Positions 45,565-57,149 of a stretch of 64,000 bases of DNA are shown here, one piece after another. The stretch's first letter is position 1, and every line of letters starts with the position of its first letter. The notes below the pieces were generated by a model. It was not told where the DNA came from. It saw nothing but the letters and a program-made list of their open reading frames with translations, and did not search any database. The stretch is taken from positions 1,393,569-1,457,568 of the forward strand of contig JAJVDF010000252.1 of the NCBI GenBank assembly GCA_022410635.1, written 5' to 3'. This stretch comes from Tretioscincus oriximinensis (taxonomy: Eukaryota; Chordata; Lepidosauria; Squamata; Gymnophthalmidae). The translations under genes were made by a program, and so were the position numbers.

Positions 45565-48032
45565 AGCTCAACCGCAGTGAAAGCGTGCAAGAAAAAAATG
45601 TGAAAGAAGCAAGAACCAAATGCCGAACCATTGCTTCGCTACTGACAGATGCACCAAACCCCCATTCTAAGGGAGTTTTGATGTTCAAAAAGCGCAGGCA
45701 AAGGGCTAAGAAGTATACCCTAGTCAGTTTTGGAAGTGTGGATGAAGATCGGTGCTATGATGAAGAGGATGGTGTCTTCCCAACCAGTGAATCTGAGTTT
45801 GATGAGGAAGGCTTCTCAGATGCTCGTAGCTTCACCAACCACTCAGACTGGGACAACACCTACCTTGATATTGAGAAGCCCAAGGAAGATCCTAAGTATG
45901 AGCAGACTCAGCAAGGCCTTAGTGAAGCTTCAGGCAAGGGAGCACAGTTATTTGAACAGCAGAGGCAGAAGACCGGGACACATATTATGGAGAAAGTACC
46001 TGCGCAGAGTCCAGAGGAACAGTCTCTAGCCACAGTTATTCTNCTGCCTCAAAGTGTGGTACACAAAGAACCTCCCACTCCTCAGAAGGCAGAAAAGGCC
46101 CCCCTGAATGTCCCCCTAGAAGCAGTTCAGGTCTCTAGCCAGCTACCATCACCTAGCCCTGCTCAGCTCCAGTCTCCATCTAGCATCTTTGGAGCAGGGA
46201 ATTCTCCAAGTACTACTGGAATCTTTAATCGATCAGCCCGGCCATTCACGCCTGCGTTATCTGGGCAGCGTCCTATGACTTCCTCTGTTGCGTTCAGACC
46301 ATCATTGGCAAGGAAAAGCAGTGAAAATCTGAGTGGACAACCAGCAACTGTGTCTCTTTTCTCTCCTGCCTCTTCAGGGACCACTGTGTTTCCTTCTACT
46401 CCAACAGCATTGCAGTCTAGTGGCCTGTCAAGTGCTTCTGTGTCTCTCTATATTCCTACCACAGCATCTATGGTACAGGTACAGCCAACAGTCATTGGAA
46501 ATTCAGTAGACGTTAAACCACCCTCCACCGCAGCCAGGACCTCCACTGCTTCCATATATTTATCAACGCCCTCTAAGCCAGCAGCAGATGTGGTCAGTGT
46601 TCCTCCTCCACCAATAATGCATTCACAAGCCAAAGAGACAGCAGCTTCCATTTTGTATATCAGTCCATTCTCACAGCCATTTGTTGGCACTGCACCAGTG
46701 GTTCAGCCCTCAGTTCAGCCATTCACTGGCACTGCACCAGCAATTCAACCCTCAGTCCAGCCATTCATTGGCACTGCACCAGTGGTTCAGCCCTCAATCC
46801 AGTCATTCGCTGGCACTGCACCAGCAGTTAAACCCTCCATCCAGCCATCCACTGGCTCTGCACCACCAATTCAACACCCTGCTTCTGAACCTTTCACATC
46901 CAGAGAACAGAGGGTTGCACTTCCTGCCCACAGAACAGGAATCTTGCAGGAGGCTCGCCGACGAAGTAATAAGAAGCCCATGTTCAAAACTCCAGAGGAG
47001 AAGAAGAAGAATTCTCCTAACCCAGAGTTGTTATCTCTAGTACAAAATCTAGATGTAAAGCCCAAAGGAGACCACCATGGGGCAGGCTTTGAATCAGGAC
47101 CCGAAGAAGACTTTCTCAGCCTTGGTGCAGAAGCCTGCAACTTCATGCAGTTCCCAGGCAGGAGGTTCAAGACCCCCCCTCCAGTAGCTCCAAGGTCCCA
47201 CCAGTTGAAGACCTCTGGTGGACTGATGAATGGATCTTCTTCTGCGCATGAGATATCTCATTTGAGAGGGAAAGGAGCAGAGCTTTTTGCTAAGCGGCAG
47301 AGCCGCATGGACAAGTTTGTGGTTGAGGCAGCCCCAGCCCCAATACTAAAACCCAGGACCCCATCCCCAACTCCCTCACTGCCTTCCTCTTGGAAGTACT
47401 CCCCAAATATTCGTGCCCCACCTCCCATTGCTTACAACCCCTTACTTTCCCCATTTTACCCCCTAGCAGCCAGCAAGTCTCAGGCTAGCAAGGCAGAGAG
47501 CAAGGTGAAAAAGACACCCAATCAGAAATCAGGGATCAAAGTCATTGACTTCATGCGGCACCAACCATACCAGTTGAAGTCTGCTATGTTCTGCTTTGGG
47601 GAGACACCAAGCTCAGATGCTCAGGCCTCCCCTAGACAGGCAGCCCAGCAATCAAGCTTGTCTTTCACCCCATCCAAGCAAGCAGCAACAAAAACAGCCA
47701 GGACCTATGAGATTCGGCGTTTCTCCACACCTGCCCCAATGCCAGCTTCAGGCAACCTGGCTCCTACAGTGCTGGCCCCTCGCTCTGCCACTACACTGGA
47801 TGAGCCGGTGTGGAAGAAAGAAATGACCTCTACTTCTGCACCTACTTCCCCAGGGCCTTTTCAAGTTGCTCCTCCCCAGTATCAAAGTACTCCTGAACTC
47901 AGCNAGGTATGCAGAGTGGCTTCTCCAAGCCAACCCTCCTCATCTTCCAGTTTCCAGGTTGCTAGACCCAGGTTCTCAGCTGCCCAAACTGGGATGCAGG
48001 CACACNTCTGGAGACCAGGATCTAGCCACTAG
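45565..48032 (+). CDS. SYNPO2L: SYNPO2L terminal coding exon
   Basis: Acceptor CCCTTGCAG|AG; the first two bases complete Lys. It is open for 822 codons to TAG at 48030-48032. Visible exons sum to 1092 residues; the human protein is about 977, so this one is longer. Numbering from the first visible residue: the basic 'MFKKRRQRAKKYTLVSFG' (about 310-327), acidic 'SESEFDEEGFSDARS', 'NRSARPFTP', a 14-residue repeat array (645-714), 'ALPAHRTGILQEARRRS', 'NSPNPELLSLVQNL', 'GAEACNFMQFPG', 'KGAELFAKRQSRMDKFVV', 'RAPPPIAYNPLLSPFYP' (about 889), 'DFMRHQPYQLKSAMFCF', and a C-terminus in 'QVARPRFSAAQTGMQAH' then WRPG. All are SYNPO2L hallmarks. The protein is largely disordered and proline-rich, and binds actin and alpha-actinin at the Z-disc. 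Ns: 46043 (silent), 47904 (NAG) and 48006 (NTC). Other frames over this exon are shadows. Confidence 0.97.
46686..46895 (+). repeat. In-frame 42-bp minisatellite in SYNPO2L, five units
   Basis: Units at 46686, 46728, 46770, 46812 and 46854, each 42 bp and 14 residues (GTAPVVQPSVQPFT-type). Units 1 and 3 share GTAPVVQPS. Units 2 and 4 share GTAPA. The fifth is decayed. The A-B-A-B pattern points to duplication of an 84-bp dimer. The human protein has nothing of this kind that I recall at this place. Confidence 0.9.
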
Positions 48033-50324
48033 GGTGGAAAAAAACTGGTGTCCCATATCCCCATCACAGAACTTCTGCACACATACATTGTTAGATGTGC
48101 ACATACATTTTCTGAAGTGTGCATCTAGAAGTTTAAAGTGTGAGTGCACGAAGAGCTAGTAAACACTTCTGTNCTGCATAGATACCAGTTGGAGAGCCAG
48201 GATTGGGTATGGGGCACCCTTCTAAGTGTTCCAGTAATGTGACTCCCCAATTACAGTCCAATTATTTTGGACTCTATAGGCAGACAACCTTCCATCTTCA
48301 ACCTCCCACTTCCAAAATGATGAAGGAATTTCGATAACTTTAGGTTCTAGCAGGATGAACTAACAGAAGAATTTCATTCTCAGAGCAGCAGGATTGTGAA
48401 ACATAAGTAGCAGCTGCATTCAAAGGCATCAGTTCCCCTTTCATGCCATACTACCTTCTTAAAGTCATTTGCACATGAGCCTTGTGGAAATCTATTGAGA
48501 AATCAGAGACAGGGAAAACTTGAACTGCTAGTTGCCTCTCAGTATTGTTGTTTTACCAATGAGTCATGGCAACCTCCTGGCTGACTGCATGGGCATTTCT
48601 GTGCAGTTTTCTTGGCAGTGGGACACAAGTGGTTTGCTTTTGCCAATTNCTAAGGGGAGATTAGGGATCAAAGCAGTGATCCTCTGTTCTCCAGGCAGTG
48701 TGCTCTACCACTGAGTTAAAGGCACTCCCTAAACAGTAGTTTATTTGCTCTGCATCCCCACCCCCAGTCTGAAGCTTCTTAGAGCTCATGGTAGTTCCTC
48801 CAGGACAGAGTGGACAGCATTATTTCCTGAAGTCCAGACTGTTCCTTTCTTCTTTTTCAGGAACTGAAAAGGAATTTTGTGATATGCATTCAGGTGACAA
48901 AGAACAGTAGCAAAGATTNATTGCACTGCATCCCACCATAACTAAAGGCTGAGCTGTCGACTATATTTATACAGCCCTCTTTCACCAAGACAACAGTAGT
49001 ATTCCTAAAATACCATTTGCAGGGTGTNGAAAACTGGAGAGGGTTTGCCTCCTTCTTCTTCTGCCTACCCAGATGCAATTGGTGGGGCCACTGTGTGAGA
49101 CAGAATGCTAGACTAGATGGGCTCTGATCCCATTCAGCAGGGCTCTTCTCATGTTCTTATATGTTCTTACAATGCAAATATGAGTGGACTCTATATTTTG
49201 CAAGGATAAAGGGGTAGATATCCCCTACTGTCCTTAAACCCCACTCTACCACTCTGCAGCAAAAATTAAAATCCCATCCCTGTGCTTGCCATATATGGCC
49301 TAGTTAATTGCCCACAATACATGGATTCTTCACAGACAAGAAAATTGAAAGGAGTTGTTTTGTAAAATTTACTATGGAATTAAATGAGACTGGAAATATT
49401 GATTCAATTTTGGGGTAAGGTTTCTTGGCACTTAGCATGAAAGCTTATGCATGATTGAAGGTGCCTTTAGGTGTACATAAAATTTTTCCTGAACTTATAT
49501 TGGGAATGTCATAATAGCTGTGACATCCCCCATATAGCTCCAGGTTAGTTATTCAAACATCTGAACTGTGTTACTGGAAATCCAACAACATGCCAATTTT
49601 TAAAAAATACCAATTTCAATCCTGGGTACTAACTTTATCTGCNAGCCCTTCATGTTATCACCAACATACAAAAGTACCAGGATGTTAGTAAGAGCAGTCA
49701 TGTTATCACAAGGAGTCAGCAGCCAATGAAAGAAGTTGGTTCATCAGGAGTTTCTCCTTCCATCTAGCAGTGGCAACAAAAGGCAACAGTAAATTCCAAA
49801 GAATTTACAAGCATCCAAAGTATCCAAATGTAAAACTCAAGAGACAGAGGAGGTATGGATTTGCAGGCATCATGGATCCAAGTCACTGAAATTGGGTTAC
49901 NTAAATTGAGCTCTACTTTTTCTTAGGCTAGGAGGATTCTGTGCTTTTCACTTGCAAGCCACTATTAAAGGGAAGAAGGTCTGATCAGCAGTCACATTGC
50001 AGAAGGAAGAAGGACAAGCTTTCGTGGAAGAGGGATAAGAGATGGAGAGACTGGTAGTTGAAAGAACTTTCATATGAAAAAAAGATCAAGGGTGAACTAG
50101 ACATTTTGGAATGCCCAAAATGGCATTTTTGTTGTTGATTTTTTTTAATTTTTGTTGAACAGGATGTTGATAATGTAAAGGATATTTCAGCATGTGCATG
50201 AGTGGCTTGCAAAGATTTTAAGAATTGGAGTTTTTCATGCATTTATTTCCAACGATAAACCATTTTAATTAATAACTAGCAAGAGCTAGCGTAGAGTCAA
50301 AAGCTGCATTCTGGTGTTACTTCC
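48033..50324. other. SYNPO2L 3' UTR and beyond, with SINE and repeat pieces
   Basis: The 3' UTR starts at 48033; its end cannot be set. No AATAAA lies close to the stop; the first clear ones are at 50402 and 50428. 48530-48735 looks like a minus-strand tRNA-derived SINE (minus reads 'aactcagtggtagagcac', A box, and 'gctttgatccc', B-box-like). 48990-49165 is a 'GACTAGATGGGCT' repeat end on +. No further gene. Confidence 0.5.
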
Positions 50325-50406
50325 TTATTCCGCTATACTTGGATATTCCGGAATCAAGTTCTGTCTAAACCGCTTTGTTCCAGAATATCCAAATATAGTA
50401 GAATAA
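50325..50406. mobile_element. Palindromic MITE core (TTATTC...GGATATTC)
   Basis: The left arm 50325-50353 and right arm 50378-50406 are imperfect inverted repeats (about 25 of 29) around TTGGATATTCCGGAA. The same arm motif occurs in the better-bounded element at 55477-55615. The full element probably extends from about 50303 ('gctgcattctgg') outward. Confidence 0.6.
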
Positions 50407-50984
50407 ATCACTGACATTTGGATACAAAATAAACAACTTGGGACTTCCTCTGAAGCTGCTGGTGGTTGTGCTAGATAGCTTTGTTTTCTGTTGTCATATT
50501 TGAAGTATTGGGGGTATTACCTTTTTTTCACAAGTATGAAAAAGCTATTTAAAATTCCAAACAAGTCCAGTCCTTATTCTCACAATCAATCGGCTGTTAT
50601 CAAATGAAATTGATTTACTTTAACCATTATACTGAGGCAAGCTTCATATTCTAATATTAGTGTGAATGCCCATTGAACATTGGTTTTGAATGGTGGGGAC
50701 AAATTTTTAAATAGCCATGTATCCAGAATCCCATGTAAGCAGATTCTGATATGTTGCAGTGAAACACTTGTGCCGTTTTACATCATGTACATATTTTTGT
50801 CAGAACCGAAGGGCTCGGTGTGCCCTTGAGATGACAACTCCTTTTTGGAGACAGAAAGAAGCTATTGATGTCCAAGTCATAGCATAATATTTTGATGATA
50901 AAAATCACCTGATTTCAAAACGTCAACCTATAATAGTTTCTTATTATGTTACTACAACAAATTTTTAAAGTATAAATTTTTAAA

Positions 50985-51175
50985 GAGAAATAGCTGTGTT
51001 AGTCTAGTAGAAGGTCCAGCAAANGAGCCAGTAGCACTTTGAGACTAACTAGAGAAAAGTGGGTGGCATAAGCTAGTTGATAGTTGAAGAAGTAGACGTG
51101 TCTACGAAAGCTTATGCCACCCACTTTCCCCAAGTTAGTCTCAACGTGCTACTTGCTCCTTTGCTGGACTTTAAA
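50985..51175. mobile_element. Penelope tail, head-to-head palindromic copy
   Basis: The left arm (50985-51080) is the tail reversed, ending at the complement of GCTTATGCC. The right arm (51084-51175) is forward: TTGAAGAA, hairpin GTAGACGTGTCTAC (51092-51105), GAAA (51106-51109), GCTTATGCCACCCAC, body to 'tttgctggactt'. The junction lies at the hairpin, as in 10430-10625. One N at 51024. Confidence 0.75.
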
Positions 51176-52537
51176 TTTCAATTTTCTCCATAAAACACAC
51201 AGAGGAAAGTAACAAGGAAAATTGAAGATTTTTTTTTAAAAAAGATGAAGTATATAATCTGATATAAAGCCAACTGGTCACCAGGTAAGTGTTAGATTAT
51301 CTGAAATTTTCTAAACAAATTGGTGGAGAGGTGCTTCTGTGAAGCCAACNAAGATTAGCTGCATGGATGCCAGTTTAGAAATGAGAATTATTGCACAATG
51401 GCTTAGAAAAGCTTTGGTGCAAGGTTCCTGGAGGGTAACATCCCTTCCTTTTCTGCTGCTCTCAATCTGAACATATTTGTCTGTTACAGGACTGGACTGA
51501 CAGAAAATGTCAGCAGCATTTAAAATGGAGGTTATGGCACAGTCTCTTTCTCAAAGTAGAAAAGGGAGTTTTCCATGACCCTTCTTTTTGTGATGCCTCT
51601 TCTGGACAATTATATCATTGCGTAAGAGAGTATTTTAAAAAGAAATTGTGGTTACAATGAATATTCTGTCTTCAAAGCAGAAAAAGATGCATTTTTAATG
51701 CCATCTAATCATGCTCACTGAATTGTCAGTCAAGCACTGAAAACCAGGGCGCCTTCNCCATTATTGTGGCCATCCCCTCTTTTTCCAGTAAAAATGGAGG
51801 ATGATTGGCATAATAGGGAAAGGGAGATGGAAAACTCTCCATAGTTGACTTAGGATTGAGTGGAGGCTATGTCCCAATCACTCCATTGCCTTACCCAGAG
51901 TTGTATGGTTTCTCTATGTCAAAATGTAGACCCTCAGGTTAATGAAATGGGATTTGCTTGCAAAAGTTGACTGAAAGTAGAAGTTATTCAAGTATCTTTC
52001 ATTTCCTTTTACACCATTTCTAATAGAGGACAGTAACCATTTTCTGTCTGGTTTAAGTCAGTTCAGTAGGAAGGGGCATTTGTAGCCCATTTTCAAAGCC
52101 TGTCAGGACAGGGCTAAAAGCTCTTTCAACAGGTTGTAGTTTCTAAAGTAGAGAATGCAAGAGACTGAAGGAGTGNGTTCATGGAAAATTAAAGAACAAA
52201 TAAAGGCTGCATTTGCATCTCTACCTTAATTCATCTTCAGTAGTCCTTCAGTTGCAAAGAATCAAGTTTGGGTGAGAAGACATACTGTGAGAAAATGCCA
52301 GCCAGCAGGTCTGCAGAATCCACATGGATTTTCCAAGTAGGTATAGACAAGTAAAATCCATAGTCGATTTTAGATTGTGGGTTTTACTTGTCATGTAGAG
52401 GGGATCTTAAACTCCTACGATTCAAGACTAAGAGTAAGCATTCCAAATGTGGGCTTTTATTGGCAGTCCTCACTCTCATTGTCCAAAATATCTGTCAACT
52501 GCTAAATAAAAGTGCCTTATGTAGATTTAGCAACTAT
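51176..52537. other. Intergenic, no gene
   Basis: No recognised features. AATAAA hexamers occur at 52199 and 52505 on +, either of which could in principle serve a very long SYNPO2L 3' UTR; there is no evidence to choose. Confidence 0.4.
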
Positions 52538-52995
52538 GGCCCAATCCCCACATTCTATATATTTCCTGCACTTTGAAGATGAGTTTACCTTCCGTCTGAC
52601 CCATTTGTGTCCAACCTTCCATACGCGCTAAAGTTCTTTAGAGCACGGTAAGCAGCCTCCTCATATCTTGCAATTTCCACAAGCCTCTGAGACGTTACCC
52701 AGAATAAGGCTCCACATGGACAGGGCCTCCATTTTAAAGTCCCGAAGAAGAATCTCTCTGGAGCTGCGTTTATGCAAATGTAAAGATTATTTTGGCTCTT
52801 GGAGTTCCGGGACTGCCCGGGAACAGGGTAGCATGGAATTCTGGAGGTTGTAGTTAGGAAAGCGCAGCAATGCCTTCTAGGGCTCCTCATTTGAATGAGG
52901 TAGCAGCTGAATAGCAAGTAAAATGTGGAGAGATTGTGTGTTTGGTTTTTTAAGCATTTACAAAGCGCAGGAAAAGGGCAGGTGGGGATGTAGCC
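52538..52995. mobile_element. MITE with promoter-like elements inside
   Basis: Inverted ends: 'ggcccaatccccacattcta ... tttcctgcactttgaa' (52538 on) against the complement of 'caaagcgcaggaaaagggca ... ggggatgtagcc' (to 52995). The minus strand carries, in order, an ACTACAACCTCCAGAATTC SPH/ZNF143-like site (52854-52836), octamer ATTTGCAT (52779-52772) and GCTTACCGTGCTCTAAAG, which resembles a snRNA proximal element (52653-52636). No snRNA sequence follows. Ends of the GGCTGCATCC type link it loosely to 55477-55615. Confidence 0.55.
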
Positions 52996-53815
52996 TATAT
53001 GGATGTATGCAGTGATGATATGCTAGCTGAGCCCCATAGNTTGAATGACTTGTTTGGTAAGAGTAATTAAATTCAATAAATCTTTATTGGCACTCTTTCC
53101 TGAGGATGCTTATTATCATTCAAAAGGGCTAGTGATGTAACCATCTCAGAAAACAAAATAGGGAATGAGCAAATTAGAAGCCCATGTGGAATGCTCTTCT
53201 GCCACTTTCACTTATATCAGATCATCTCTGGAAAGGGTCCATTTTGCACTGCTCCAAAGGACTTTGTAGATGTTCCCAGATCTACATGAACACTTGTTTG
53301 CTGGTTGCATATGTTCCCCATCTGAAATAAACTAGTAGTAACAGCTACACATCTAAATTAGTAAACTAATGCCTCCCATTTGACTGGAAATATTTTTATT
53401 TATTTTCATTTCAAGGTAAAAGTCACTTTGCTGAGAAATAAAATTCTGATATCGCACTTTAACTGCAACTTTCATTGTCAGCTTCATTTTCTACTTCACA
53501 AACATGTAGTGCTAAGCATCTGAGTACTGGATCAGTGCCGCGAAATATTATGAAATAGCTCCACACTGTGCTAAAACTATCGGTCTAAAGAAATCAGACG
53601 CACAATAGACNTACGGTATCTAAATAAGAACCCTAAACTGTGAAGAGAATCTTTCAAATTTTAGGCTTTCTGTACTGGGCCTTATTCCAGATCATATCTC
53701 ATAGGGGCTTGCCCTGCTGGGAGGACTGTTTCCTGTTCTTTATATTAAAATTCCTGCTTCTAGCACAAGAGCAGGAAATGTGAATGTTGTATTCTCTGGC
53801 CTTTCTTTGTTCTAC
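52996..53815. other. Intergenic, no gene
   Basis: 53065-53110 ('ttcaataaatctttattggc') looks like a minus-strand LINE 3' end. Nothing else seen. Confidence 0.35.
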
Positions 53816-54455
53816 ATCAGGGGTGGGCAAACTTTTTGGAGTCGAGAGTCATTTTGTGGCCATGTCCCCTTCCCAAAGTGACTTGGGGGCTGCATGGCCA
53901 TGCCCCCTTCTCAAGCCCNGTCCCTTCTCAAGCCCCGCCCCTTCCCAAGCCCCGCCCCTTCCCAAGACTTTCTCCTTTACCTTCCTTTTACTTTCCTGCT
54001 TTCCTTCTCTCTTTTTTTCTTTCCTTTTAGGTTTGCAGATACGGTGCACACCAAGAGCAGTTCTGGACGTCGTCAGCAAGCGACTGCCACCTGCCTGACT
54101 CGGCNGCCTGCCTGTGGCTGTGCCCAGGCACTGCGCCAACAGCAGTTTCCGGTCTGGCTGCTGTGCAGGCTCTGTACAGCCACAGGCAGGCAGCTGAGGC
54201 AGGCAGGCAGCAGTCACTCGCTGCCGACATCTGGAACTGTTCTTGGAGGCGTGCGCCTTGTCTGGATGACATGGATACGGTGCACACCACCAAGATCTGT
54301 TCTGGAAAATTTGAGGAGTTAAAACGGGAAATCCTCCCCCCCCACAGGTTCTTCTGGTGAGTTCAGAGCCACATTCAAGCAGCCAAAGAGCCGTAGATGG
54401 CTCTAGAGCCAGGTATAGGGCGGGATACAAGTACAAATAAATAAATAATAAATAA
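53816..54455. mobile_element. hAT-like non-autonomous element with internal minisatellite and tail
   Basis: Starts 'caggggtgggcaaacttttt', a widespread hAT-type terminus. Near the right it has 'caaagagccgtagatggctc' as in such elements. 53903-53966 is a run of about 17-bp units ('cttcccaagccccgccc'). 54050-54300 repeats 'gcctgcctgtggctgtgccc'-type blocks in both orientations. It runs at 54410 into an L2/SINE tail ('ggtatagggcgggatacaag', AAATAAATAA). Open frames on both strands here follow from GC content. Confidence 0.6.
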
Positions 54456-54767
54456 ACAAATAATTTCTGACCTATGTTCTACATGCCTAACTGCCCCCAT
54501 TGCTGCAATTAGGTGTAAAGATAATATTAAATGTAGAACACACAAGGCCTGGATACAGCATGTAAGAATGTTTCCAAAACACAGAAATGACTGNCATGCT
54601 TAAAGGCAATCTACACAAGTTTAAAGCAAGTTTAAGGATGTTCATGAAGTAATTGATCAAATTGAGAAACAATTAGCAATGCAAATGCTCTGTAACTGCT
54701 CGGACTATTTCAAAATCAAAGTGCAAAAAATCACTTTGTCGTTGTTGTTATTCAGTTACTCACTTGT

Positions 54768-54973
54768 AGGCTGACTAGATGACCCCTTTTTTTGCGGGGG
54801 TTGAAAACCCAGTTTTGGGGTGCCTCCCAGTTTTTTCTGAGGAAAACGTTTTCAAAAAAAGATTTTTTTTAATTTCTTTTTGTTTTTTGTTTTTTTTTCC
54901 CTCAGAAAAAAATGGGAGGCACACCCAAAATGGGTTTTCAACCCCCCCCCCAAAGAGGTCATCTGGTCAGCCT
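54768..54973. mobile_element. MITE family A, short palindromic form
   Basis: AGGCTGACTAGATGACCCC at the left and GAGGTCATCTGGTCAGCCT at the right. The two halves are near mirror images through C-rich and T-rich blocks. ACTCACTTGT stands at 54758-54767 and again at 54978-54987 (four bases off the right end), a probable target duplication. Confidence 0.75.
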
Positions 54974-55476
54974 AGTGACTCACTTGTGCTTGAGTGTGAC
55001 CTCATGGGCCATAGCTCACCAGCCCCCCCATCCCCCATTGCCTCCTTAAGTCTGGCCAAACTCATATCGGTTGTTTTCATTACAAATTTCAGAATTTGTT
55101 ATTGAGAACTCCACTTTAATATAACAAGTCTATATATAATTTCTACCTGAGACTTTCAATTTAATTCCAGGCTTTTTAAATCCAATTTTCTCTCAAACAC
55201 AAGACTATCTTTACTATGGTAACTTCCACATAAATTTGATGTAGTTGAAAGCAACTACAAAACGTCTTTCAAGATTTAGTCTGGGGTGGGAATTAAATGC
55301 CGTCAGCTGTCTTATACTAATTAGCTTCTCCTATAAAGTATTTCAAAGATTTGGGCAGTTTGTGATCCTCTTGTGTCGAACACTTTAGATGTACTCAGGC
55401 ATTTTCTGCATCAAAAAGCAGGCCTCATGCTCTGAGATATACTTTTTCTTCTACAATATGGCAGCTCATAGCAACA
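54974..55476. other. Intergenic, no gene
   Basis: Unremarkable. Confidence 0.35.
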
Positions 55477-55615
55477 GGCTGCATCCACACATCACTTATT
55501 TAGTTGGATATTCCACAATAAAGCACTATTGTGATGGATTTATTNTAGAATATCCATGTTTTGTTATGGAATATCCAGTTATAGTGGAATAAACAAGTGA
55601 TGTAGGGATGCAGCC
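55477..55615. mobile_element. Palindromic MITE (GGCTGCATCC ends)
   Basis: 139 bp from GGCTGCATCCACACATCACTT to the complement 'aagtgatgtagggatgcagcc'. The whole element is a near-palindrome with several GGATATTCCA copies. The minor form is at 50325-50406. One N at 55545. Confidence 0.75.
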
Positions 55616-57149
55616 TTAGAAAAGCCTCAGAGACCAAGATGTGAAGACNAAAATTACTTATTGGTTTCTGATCATTGTCTTCCACATGTTCCGCAAATGC
55701 ACACATTTTTCATACTAAGCCAGACTTTTATGGTGTTGTTATGATAGAATATTTAAACAAAAAAAAGGAACAGTTTTTATTTTCTTGACTGACATTCATT
55801 TTCACATGGCAGACTTTCTGAGGACTTTCCTGTCAGAAGTGGATTAAAAGTATATTTAAATTATTTCCTGACTCAGTCCACTTTGATGACTTAGACCCTT
55901 TTATTTCCAATGGACTATAGATACAGACTTTTGGCATGCAAAATACAACCTATAGGTGGGAAAAGCAATAGCTGAAAAATCCCTTCTGTCCATTCATAGA
56001 CTGCTAGTTGTGGTTGTATGAAGGAAGAGGGAAGGCAGTCATAATAGGCACATAATTATTTCTGCTGACAAACACTTTGTGATAGCCTCTCTTCTTTTTC
56101 CAGAAGTCATGGAAGCTGTTTCTGTGTAATTTCACTTTCAAATATCGGACATTTGAAATACAGGGCCTGAACCATCCGTAAATGTCTGATATACCTGCAA
56201 TTACATTCTTGTGCAAAAATCAGACATTAAAAATACAGGGGAAGATTCATTAGCAAATAGAAGAAGAGAACTTTTCTTTTAATTGCTGATGAATCCCAAC
56301 CTATATTTCCAATGCCTAATATTTCTGAGTGCATCTGCTACAAGCATGGCTGACGTGTGCTGAAATGATCACATTTCTCTTATAGGAAGATGGAAACCAG
56401 TGTGCTGTTTTTCCACAAGTGACTGCAGCTGGGGACGCTGATCACATCCTTCCTTCTACCTTTGCTGCTGTGTGCTCTGTCCACACCAATGGTGGGGAAT
56501 TTCCACACACCCACGGAAAGTCGTACCCCAGGGGAGAAATTCCTGCCCGGACTTCTGGCCATGCCCCCCTTTTTNCCACGTGACTTCCAGTAGTGGCCAT
56601 TTTAAGTCATGTGACTTCTGGTTCAGCATCCCTTTTGGTCATATGATTGCTTTCAAGGAGGCATGGCCATTAGTCACATGACATAAAATGGCCACCACAT
56701 TAAAAAGTAGGTGGGGTCTAGCAGGAGGGAGAAACTTGGACCTTGGAGATTCTCTCTCGTACAGGCCCACAAAACATCAAAAAAACTCATTTATGTACAA
56801 GTTTCATGTACATTTTCCCACTGTTTGTCCCCACTGGACAGATTTTTGAATTTAGGGAGTTATTTCATCCAATCCAAATCAGAGTGGACAGAATCTATGG
56901 AGAGGGCTAGAGAGAGGAGGTGCCAGCCAGAATTCCCCAGACCAAGGCTGGAATAACTAACATGTGGGGTCAGAAACTCAATCCAAAGTCCATCACATTT
57001 GCCCTATATTGTTTTAAAACTTGCTGTCAGAACAGGACCTCTGTTGTTCAGTAGGTGAATATATTCATGGGGGAAGGGAGTACATGAAGTCTTGGGATTA
57101 GCATGAAGAATCACAAAACTGGAGCTCTGAAAATAACAGTTCTCGATGT
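55616..57149. other. Intergenic, no gene
   Basis: 56560-56700 has repeated CACGTGACTT/CATGTGACTT/CACATGACAT phrases, perhaps a MITE related to 35490-35740. No gene recognised. Confidence 0.4.

Noticed and set aside
45730..47933. Alternative-frame and antisense ORFs over the last SYNPO2L exon (for example 46681-47040 plus, 46871-47170 minus).
   Set aside because: Shadows of the conserved frame; the first is generated by the 42-bp minisatellite.
27575..48032. Assignment to SYNPO2 (myopodin) instead of SYNPO2L.
   Set aside because: The 'SPPDSEAYYAETDSDAD' block, 'LIPMIGPVEHPV', 'DFMRHQPYQLKSAMFCF' and the WRPG-type C-terminus are SYNPO2L features; SYNPO2 differs at each.
52560..52860. A snRNA gene (U6, 7SK or minor spliceosomal type) on the minus strand.
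   Set aside because: Promoter-like elements exist, but the sequence downstream matches no snRNA I know and has no TATA box or T-run terminator at the right place; everything lies within a MITE.
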